Assembly: GCA_900552125.1 (NCBI GenBank)
Contig: URYK01000064.1
Coordinates: 1-11,377 of the forward strand
Origin: an uncultured Solobacterium sp.
GTDB lineage: Bacteria > Bacillota_I > Bacilli_A > Erysipelotrichales > Erysipelotrichaceae
DNA length: 11,377 nt
Reading direction: 5' to 3'
The notes below the pieces were generated by a model. That model saw nothing but the letters and a program-made list of their open reading frames with translations. It did not search any database and was not told the origin of the DNA. A program made the translations under genes and the position numbers. Every line of letters begins with the position of its first letter. The first letter of the stretch is position 1. Positions 6,110 through 11,377 of the stretch are shown here, piece by piece.

Positions 6110-7272
6110 TTTTTAAAAAGTCCACTTTCTTTTAAAACAGCTAATGCCTCTTCGATTACATCATCATCCTGTACTAAGGCGATTCTCACAAAACCTTCAC
6201 CATATTTTCCAAAAGAACTGCCTGGAGTAACTAAAATCCCACATGTCTGTAATAAAGTTAACGCAAAACTTTCACTATCCTGATACCCTTCTGGAATTTC
6301 TGCCCATAAAAACATCGTGCTCTTACAAGGTTCAATCATCCATCCTGCTTCTCTTGCGCCTTCCATAATGCGATTTCTTCTTCTCTGATAAATATCTCTA
6401 GTTTCTTTCACGATAGACTGATCTTGTGTCAATGCCGCAATCGCAGCTTTTTGAATTGGCAAAAACATTCCATAATCAATATTGCTTTTTAATCGTCTTA
6501 ACACATCAACAACTTCTTTATTTCCAACACAAATACCAATTCTAGCTCCCGCCATACCATATGTTTTACTAAATGAATTAAATTCAATACCAATATCCTT
6601 GGCACCTTCATAACTTAGAAAACTCTTGCCTTCTTCTCCATCAAACACTAAATTGCTATAGGCAGTATCATGAATAACGATAATATCATATTTTTTCGCA
6701 AAACGAATCAGCTCTTCATAGAAAGAATCTGGAGCTGTTGCGCCTGTTGGATTGTTTGGATAAGATATTATCATCATTTTTGCTTTCTTCGCTATATCTT
6801 CTGGTATATCCTTAAACTGAATCAGATAATCATGTTCCTTTTTCATTGGCATTTCATATACCTTAGCTCCTGCAATTTTAGGCCCATTCGCAAAAATCGG
6901 ATAACTAGGTGCAGGTATTAAGACAATATCTCCTTCATCACATAAAGCCAGCGCAATATGTGCCAAGCCTTCTTGTGAACCCTGTAAGGATAAAATTTCA
7001 TCTTCTTCTAAATCCGCATGATATCGATTCTTATACCAGTTCTGAATAGTTTCCTTTAATTCTTTTGTATCATGTAAAGAATACATATAACTTTCCTTTT
7101 TCATTGCTTCCTGAACAAGAGCATTCATGACTTCTTTACTAGGTGCTATCTTTGGTGATCCAATTGTAAAATCATATATTTTTCTACCTTTTTTCAACAT
7201 AGCATCTTTTTCTCTATCTAGTTTTGTAAAAACACTTTCAGATAAATTCTGCATACGTTTGGAAAATTGCAT
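6106..7272 (-). CDS. PLP-dependent class I/II aminotransferase
   Basis: This 388-residue fold-type I aminotransferase is of normal length. It shows the PLP-binding pattern of the aspartate aminotransferase superfamily: YPNNPTG (171-177), Asp202 in HDTAYSNL pairing with the pyridine nitrogen, Tyr205, the Schiff-base Lys236 in SFSKTYGMAGARIG, and the substrate carboxylate Arg363 in FVRIAL. The motif pattern APSYPIF and the overall layout resemble the LL-diaminopimelate/alanine-type (DapL- or AlaT-like) branch. However, many Firmicutes proteins of this type are unassigned, so I give no symbol. GAGGGAG just before the ATG supports the start. It is the first gene of a two-gene operon with the S51 peptidase and has its own extended -10 promoter. 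Amino donor and acceptor cannot be deduced. Confidence 0.9.
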   Translation of the reverse strand: MQFSKRMQNLSESVFTKLDREKDAMLKKGRKIYDFTIGSPKIAPSKEVMNALVQEAMKKESYMYSLHDTKELKETIQNWYKNRYHADLEEDEILSLQGSQEGLAHIALALCDEGDIVLIPAPSYPIFANGPKIAGAKVYEMPMKKEHDYLIQFKDIPEDIAKKAKMMIISYPNNPTGATAPDSFYEELIRFAKKYDIIVIHDTAYSNLVFDGEEGKSFLSYEGAKDIGIEFNSFSKTYGMAGARIGICVGNKEVVDVLRRLKSNIDYGMFLPIQKAAIAALTQDQSIVKETRDIYQRRRNRIMEGAREAGWMIEPCKSTMFLWAEIPEGYQDSESFALTLLQTCGILVTPGSSFGKYGEGFVRIALVQDDDVIEEALAVLKESGLFKK

Positions 7273-7303
7273 AGTCTCCCTCTTTTCTTCTCATTTGTCT
7301 AAA

Positions 7304-7309
7304 ATTATA
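7304..7309 (-). promoter_or_regulatory. Extended -10 promoter for aminotransferase-S51 operon
   Basis: On the minus strand TGG precedes TATAAT (7309-7304), an extended -10, about 32 bases upstream of the aminotransferase ATG. No good -35 box is visible at 17-18 bases. Confidence 0.65.
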
Positions 7310-7333
7310 CCACGTTTTCTTTATTCATCGAAC

Positions 7334-7372
7334 AAAAAAAGCGTATTCTATCAACATTTCCATAGAATACGC
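7334..7372 (-). terminator. Intrinsic terminator of the S9 peptidase gene
   Basis: A perfect 11-base-pair stem, GCGTATTCTAT with ATAGAATACGC (7341-7351 and 7362-7372) and a 10-base loop, is followed on the minus strand by seven U residues (7340-7334). It starts 9 bases after the stop codon. Confidence 0.92.
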
Positions 7373-7380
7373 AAAAAGGT

Positions 7381-9378
7381 CTATTTCTGCATCAGATAAT
7401 GGTGCATCCAGTTTGATATCTCTTCTAATCGTTTTACACGATGTCTTGGTTTTCCACTTCTTGATAACTCGTGGTTTTCACCCTTAAACATACATAAACG
7501 AGTCTCTACACCATGCGCACATAAAGCACTATACATCTGTAATCCTTCACTATATGGACAGCGATAGTCTTCATTACTGTGAATAAACAAGGTAGGTGTC
7601 TTACATTGATCCGCATATTTCAAAGGAGAATGCCACCATAATTTTTCAACGTTGCTCCAAGTATCGGCTGCCTGCTGATCCTTCGCAAAGAAATCTCCAA
7701 TATCAGAAGTATGCGCAAAGCTTATCCAGTTGGAAATTGAACGCTGACTTGCGGCTGCTTTAAAACGATTTGTATGTGTAATGATCCAGTTAGTCATAAA
7801 GCCTCCATAACTTCCTCCTGTCACTCCAACTCGACTTGCGTCAATCGCTGGATATTGTTTTAAAACCTCATCGGTAAATTTCATCAGATCATCATAATCA
7901 ATTGTTCCATATTTACCACGAATGTCCGCAAAACTATTTCCTCTTCCATCTCCACCACGAGGATTCATAAAGAATACAAAATATCCCATATTAGCCCAAA
8001 CCTGCATCTCATGATAATACACTTCTCCATACACTGTCTTTGGACCACCATGAATATCTAGAATTGCCGGATAGGTTTTATTTTCATCATAATTACTAGG
8101 TGTTAATACCCATCCATAGATTTCCATATCCCCTTGTTTTATATTACAAGGAATACAAGGACGAATATCCTTTTCTTCAAAGAAATGTTCATTCAATGTA
8201 GTTATCTGCTGAACAGTCTTAGTTTCCATATCGAAACAATATACTTCCTGTAATCGCATATCCTGCATACCAATAAAATACAGTTTACCTTTCGCAATCG
8301 CAATCGCATCAACACTGCCTTCATTATCATATACACTAGAAATATGTCCATCTTTATCTAATGCATATACAACGCTTCGATTATATACAGTAGTAATGAA
8401 ATATAATTTATCCCCATAGATCTGCACACTTTTTCCACCGCCATAGCGACAATCACTGCCCACACTGGAACCAATAGAATCTTCATAATCCGCAAACAAT
8501 ATCATTGTGCCATCAAATCCTAAATGATAGAATTTCCCATTTTCATTCATACCATACATTTTCTGATCACTGGCAAGTACATACAAATCCTTATCCCATA
8601 CAAACAATTTCTTTACAGAATACACTTCTGGAGTCAATATTTCTTTCGTAGTCTTGTTCACAATATTATACTGATAAACTCCATCTTTTAATAATGGTTT
8701 CTGGCTATAAGCCTCCCCTACATAATAAACAATACTTCCATCTTCAGTAATTTCAAAATCAGAAACATCCATAGTTTCTTCACTGATACGTGTAATTTCA
8801 CCAGTACTTTCTTCATATAAGAATAAAGAATTACGCTTTGAATTAATGTAACCTAATCCATTCCCATAGAAAGGCAATTCATCCAAAACCTCATAATCCT
8901 GCATATCTTTTTTCTCTTTTAATAATGCTTTCTTTTGTTCATCATTTACCTGATACATAGTAGAATAACGCATATGGAAATCAGCACTAAATAGATAAGT
9001 ACCATCCTTTACCTTCTTAATAGCAGTCACAAAGAAAGGTAAAGTAAAAGCCTTAACAGCTTCTCCTCCATGAAGATGAATCCGATAAAAAACAGTACGC
9101 TCCTCACCTTTTTCAACCGCTTTACGATCTTCTTCATCTCGCATATTCGCAAATAAAATCGTTTCATTATTATCCCAAATATATAAAGATTCTTTCCCAT
9201 AACTAGTTAACTGACGATAGTTATCTCCATCACTAGAGTACAAATAACTTCGATAGTTATTCTTATCTTCATCACAAGTACTGACCACAAAAGCCCCATA
9301 CTCCTCATTAGGTGAAAAAGATAAATTACTTATAAACTTGAAATCTAAAAAATCTCTTAATTCAATTTGCTTCTTCAT
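7381..9378 (-). CDS. S9 family peptidase (prolyl oligopeptidase/acylaminoacyl-peptidase type)
   Basis: This 665-residue protein has two parts. Residues about 15-400 are a beta-propeller-like region with repeated 'YLFSAD', 'KLYFITT' and 'KLYFIG' strands that gates the active site. The alpha/beta-hydrolase domain (about 410-660) holds the catalytic triad: Ser523 in GGSYGGFM, Asp604 in HSNEDYRCP and His636 in GENHELSR. The oxyanion-side motif DIHGGP is at 441-446. This matches the YuxL/acylaminoacyl-peptidase branch, which trims short peptides in the cytoplasm; no signal peptide is seen. The ATG at 9378 was chosen because AGGAG lies 7 bases upstream. A longer reading frame to 9414 would begin inside the promoter. 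It is flanked by its own promoter and terminator and so appears monocistronic. Confidence 0.92.
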   Translation of the reverse strand: MKKQIELRDFLDFKFISNLSFSPNEEYGAFVVSTCDEDKNNYRSYLYSSDGDNYRQLTSYGKESLYIWDNNETILFANMRDEEDRKAVEKGEERTVFYRIHLHGGEAVKAFTLPFFVTAIKKVKDGTYLFSADFHMRYSTMYQVNDEQKKALLKEKKDMQDYEVLDELPFYGNGLGYINSKRNSLFLYEESTGEITRISEETMDVSDFEITEDGSIVYYVGEAYSQKPLLKDGVYQYNIVNKTTKEILTPEVYSVKKLFVWDKDLYVLASDQKMYGMNENGKFYHLGFDGTMILFADYEDSIGSSVGSDCRYGGGKSVQIYGDKLYFITTVYNRSVVYALDKDGHISSVYDNEGSVDAIAIAKGKLYFIGMQDMRLQEVYCFDMETKTVQQITTLNEHFFEEKDIRPCIPCNIKQGDMEIYGWVLTPSNYDENKTYPAILDIHGGPKTVYGEVYYHEMQVWANMGYFVFFMNPRGGDGRGNSFADIRGKYGTIDYDDLMKFTDEVLKQYPAIDASRVGVTGGSYGGFMTNWIITHTNRFKAAASQRSISNWISFAHTSDIGDFFAKDQQAADTWSNVEKLWWHSPLKYADQCKTPTLFIHSNEDYRCPYSEGLQMYSALCAHGVETRLCMFKGENHELSRSGKPRHRVKRLEEISNWMHHYLMQK

Positions 9379-9405
9379 ATAATCACTCCTATCTTTTTTG
9401 TTTCC

Positions 9406-9434
9406 ATTATACACCTGTACAAAAATACTTTCTA
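9406..9434 (-). promoter_or_regulatory. Promoter for the S9 peptidase gene
   Basis: On the minus strand TAGAAA (9434-9429) and a perfect TATAAT (9411-9406) are 17 bases apart. The promoter lies 28 bases upstream of the chosen ATG, which rules out the upstream in-frame start at 9414. Confidence 0.75.
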
Positions 9435-9461
9435 CATATACTTTTGAATTTCAAAATAAAC

Positions 9462-9496
9462 AAAAAATGGACAGTTCCATATTCGGAATCTGTCCA
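9462..9496 (-). terminator. Intrinsic terminator of the alcohol dehydrogenase gene
   Basis: TGGACAG (9468-9474) pairs with CTGTCCA (9490-9496), extended by TTCC/GGAA with one bulge. On the minus strand it is followed by six U residues (9467-9462), just after the stop codon. Confidence 0.9.
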
Positions 9497-9503
9497 ATAC
9501 AAA

Positions 9504-10673
9504 CTATAAGCTTGCTTTTAAAATATTCGCGAGATCCTCTGCATTTAATACTTTATATCCATCCGTTAAAATAATAGTAGACTTAACAATATCGTCAAGC
9601 TGATTTTCATTTACTCCAAACTCACTAATGTGCATTACCAAGCCTAGCTCATTCATCCACTCTTCCATTTTAGCTAGACCTTCTTCCGCAATTTCCTCAT
9701 CACTTTTATTACTTGGATCTACATCCCAAACCTGCATCGCAAAACGTTTGAATTTTGCTAATCCATCTTTCATGATGTAACGATAATATGGTAATGAAAC
9801 TGCAGATAATGTCATTCCATGAGTCGCATTTGTATGTGCACCAACTGCCTGTCCAATCATGTGTACCATCCAATCAGTAGATTTCCCTTTCGCAATTAAA
9901 GTATTTAATGCCCAAGTAGCAGTCCACATAATATTACTTCTGGCTTCATAATTTTGTGGATCTTTATTCGCAATACGACTAGAATGGATCAAAGATTTCA
10001 TTAATCCTTCACTAATATAATCACTGGTATTATCATCTTCCCCAGAAAAATACTGTTCACAAATATGATTAAAGATATCATAAATACCAGATACCATCTG
10101 ATAATGAGGTAATGTAAGTGTATAAGTTGGATTTAAGATTGAAAATTTAGGCATGACATCTTCACTAGCAAATACATGTCCAATCTTCATTTTCTGTTCT
10201 GTATTTGTAATAACTGCACCAGCATTCATTTCAGAACCAGTACCTACCATGGTTAATACACATCCTACCGGAACAATTTCACATACAGGTTCTTCAAATT
10301 TCAAATAATATTTATCCCAAGGATCTTCATCACAATGAATAGACACAGATAAAGCTTTCGCATAATCACAGACAGAACCTCCGCCTACCGCAAGGATAAA
10401 ATCAGCTTGATGCTTTCTTGCGATATCAATTCCTTCATATAGCTTTGCTAAAGTCGGATTTGGCATAACACCCGCAATCTCTGCCACTTGTTTTCCATTC
10501 TTCTTTAATTTTTCAATTACTTCATCATAAATACCATTCTTTTTAATGGATCCACCACCATAAACAAGTACTACATTTTCACCATATTTTGGCAGCTCAT
10601 CATCTAGATAATCTAAAGCATTATCTCCAAAATACAAAGCAGTTGGGTTACAATAACGAAAATTTCCTAACAT
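9504..10673 (-). CDS. Iron-containing alcohol dehydrogenase (butanol dehydrogenase-like)
   Basis: This 389-residue group III metal-dependent dehydrogenase reduces aldehydes to alcohols (or the reverse) with NAD(P)H. It is typical of fermentative redox balancing. Cofactor-binding motifs are VYGGGSIKKNGIYD (37-50) and GGGSVCDYAK (97-106). Metal ligands inferred by alignment with BdhA/YqhD are Asp199 and His203 (YDIFNH), His271 (MVHMIG) and His285 (ATHGMT); the last two keep the usual 14-residue spacing. The ATG at 10673 is preceded by AGGAGG with 7 bases between; a TTG at 10691 lies before that site and is unlikely. A strong promoter and terminator bracket it, so it is probably monocistronic. 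Best guess is a butanol/short-chain aldehyde reductase; substrate cannot be fixed. Confidence 0.93.
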   Translation of the reverse strand: MLGNFRYCNPTALYFGDNALDYLDDELPKYGENVVLVYGGGSIKKNGIYDEVIEKLKKNGKQVAEIAGVMPNPTLAKLYEGIDIARKHQADFILAVGGGSVCDYAKALSVSIHCDEDPWDKYYLKFEEPVCEIVPVGCVLTMVGTGSEMNAGAVITNTEQKMKIGHVFASEDVMPKFSILNPTYTLTLPHYQMVSGIYDIFNHICEQYFSGEDDNTSDYISEGLMKSLIHSSRIANKDPQNYEARSNIMWTATWALNTLIAKGKSTDWMVHMIGQAVGAHTNATHGMTLSAVSLPYYRYIMKDGLAKFKRFAMQVWDVDPSNKSDEEIAEEGLAKMEEWMNELGLVMHISEFGVNENQLDDIVKSTIILTDGYKVLNAEDLANILKASL

Positions 10674-10728
10674 ACATAGTCCTCCTCTCAAACTTTATCC
10701 CCCTATTACATTCCCTCTTTACATTTAC

Positions 10729-10757
10729 ATTATAATCACGTAGTTTACTCATGTCGA
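10729..10757 (-). promoter_or_regulatory. Promoter for the alcohol dehydrogenase gene
   Basis: On the minus strand TCGACA (10757-10752, five of six to consensus) and a perfect TATAAT (10734-10729) are separated by 17 bases. The start would lie about 45-50 bases before the ATG. Confidence 0.82.
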
Positions 10758-10786
10758 ATACTTATAAAACATATTGTCCCATGCCT

Positions 10787-10818
10787 AAAATGAATAAAAG
10801 CAGGCATCAGCCCACTTC
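10787..10818 (-). terminator. Probable terminator of the NimA-like gene
   Basis: On the minus strand AAGUGGGC and GCCUGCUU form an 8-base-pair stem (two G-U pairs) around UGAU (10817-10798), followed by a U-rich stretch interrupted by A and C (10799-10787). It begins right after the stop codon. An alternative wider pairing AUGCCU/AGGCAU uses 10807-10781. Confidence 0.6.
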
Positions 10819-10819
10819 A

Positions 10820-11305
10820 CTACTTATTTACTAATTCAATAGATTTCTTACCAGATATCTTTTCTGGAATCATCTTCAACATATAGAAATAATCCCAATC
10901 TTTTTCAATTTCCTTTTCTCTTCCTTCCATCGTATCCAATGGATGATATTTTATCGCTAGTTTTTCAATCGTCAATCGTTTTTCTTCATCATCTGTAATA
11001 ATTTCCATTTTCCCAAACACAATAACACTCCGATATAAGGTAGTATATTTTTCAGGCACAATATCATCCTGCGCAATTACACAAAAAGATACCTTTGAAT
11101 TTTCTCTAAGTATATCTAATTTATGACCACTTTTTGCACAATGAAAATAAAGATTTTGTCCATCATAAACATAACTAATCGGTACTGCATAAGGTAATTG
11201 GTCATTCCCAGCTAATGCAAGTACTCCAGAAGTTCCTTGTTGAAGTATTTCTTCACATTCTATAATTGATAATTCCTGTTTCTTTCTTCGCATTTGTCTA
11301 TCCAT
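10820..11305 (-). CDS. Pyridoxamine 5'-phosphate oxidase-family flavoprotein, NimA-like
   Basis: This 161-residue FMN-binding split-barrel protein begins MRRKKQEL (5-12), the usual opening of NimA-type members. Residues 38-66 hold the family core: LPYAVPISYVYDGQNLYFHCA followed by KSGHKLDIL, with His61 in the GHKLD flavin-contact motif (stated in outline). The chain ends with a C-terminal MIPEKISGKKSIE segment typical of this group. Such proteins are small cytoplasmic flavin enzymes. Some (NimA-J) are linked to nitroimidazole resistance by reducing the nitro group, but most chromosomal relatives have no known substrate, so resistance should not be assumed. AAAGGAG 8 bases upstream supports ATG 11305. 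Its promoter would lie at or past the window edge. A short CGCC/GGCG hairpin (11326-11339) sits in the leader. Confidence 0.85.
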   Translation of the reverse strand: MDRQMRRKKQELSIIECEEILQQGTSGVLALAGNDQLPYAVPISYVYDGQNLYFHCAKSGHKLDILRENSKVSFCVIAQDDIVPEKYTTLYRSVIVFGKMEIITDDEEKRLTIEKLAIKYHPLDTMEGREKEIEKDWDYFYMLKMIPEKISGKKSIELVNK

Positions 11306-11377
11306 TCTTTTGTCTCCTTTCAGTGCGCCGTTGAAGGCGTTTCATATATATTTCTTTTGAAATCAATGTTCCTGTCA

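Noticed and set aside
6670..6921. Plus-strand frames inside the aminotransferase and at 7127-7399
   Set aside because: They are antisense to a conserved enzyme gene or run through its promoter and a terminator, with no family resemblance.
10735..10760. Rex-type redox operator at the alcohol dehydrogenase promoter
   Set aside because: No TTGTGA-like inverted repeat is present; the local partial symmetry is weak.
1..11377. CRISPR arrays, tRNA or rRNA genes, transposases
   Set aside because: No regularly spaced repeats, cloverleaf-like or rRNA-like sequence, or transposase motifs were seen on either strand.

Overview
The window looks like a chromosomal segment of a low-GC, probably anaerobic Bacillota (Firmicutes). 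An Erysipelotrichia-like gut bacterium is my best guess. The support is AT-rich codon use, strong AGGAGG-type ribosome binding sites, a guanine riboswitch ahead of a purine permease, U-tract terminators, and an iron-type alcohol dehydrogenase and NimA-like flavoprotein typical of fermenters. Genus cannot be fixed from the sequence alone.

Left part (1 to about 2240) looks like the end of an integrative element. At the left edge the first 26 codons of a tyrosine-type integrase lie on the minus strand (79 down to 1). They overlap the end of an excisionase-like HTH gene (284-48). This pair diverges from an XRE-family repressor gene (516-1148), which is followed 20 bases later by an EcsC-family gene (1169-2131). 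The 231-base divergent region holds one promoter for each direction, a 36-base direct repeat and an ATATGAAA/TTTCATAT palindrome placed over the promoters, as in a lysogeny-type switch. A two-way terminator (2241-2269) ends the ecsC gene and the converging guaA.

Right part (2282-11377) looks like ordinary host chromosome, with every gene on the minus strand. In transcription order these are: a NimA-like FMN split-barrel protein (11305-10820), an iron-containing alcohol dehydrogenase (10673-9504), an S9 prolyl-oligopeptidase-type peptidase (9378-7381), a class I aminotransferase translationally coupled to an S51 peptidase (7272-5510), a guanine/hypoxanthine permease behind a guanine riboswitch (5406-3941), and GMP synthase guaA (3823-2282). 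Most units have their own promoter and terminator. The last two form a purine block: the permease imports guanine or hypoxanthine under riboswitch control, and GuaA makes GMP from XMP.

The most interesting reading joins the halves. The 3' end of guaA is a known insertion site for Tn5801-type elements, and here it abuts a module of int, xis, repressor and EcsC protein. If the element ends at guaA on one side and just beyond int on the other, it would be a very small integrative element whose only visible cargo is the repressor-EcsC pair. The second boundary lies outside the window, so this is a hypothesis.
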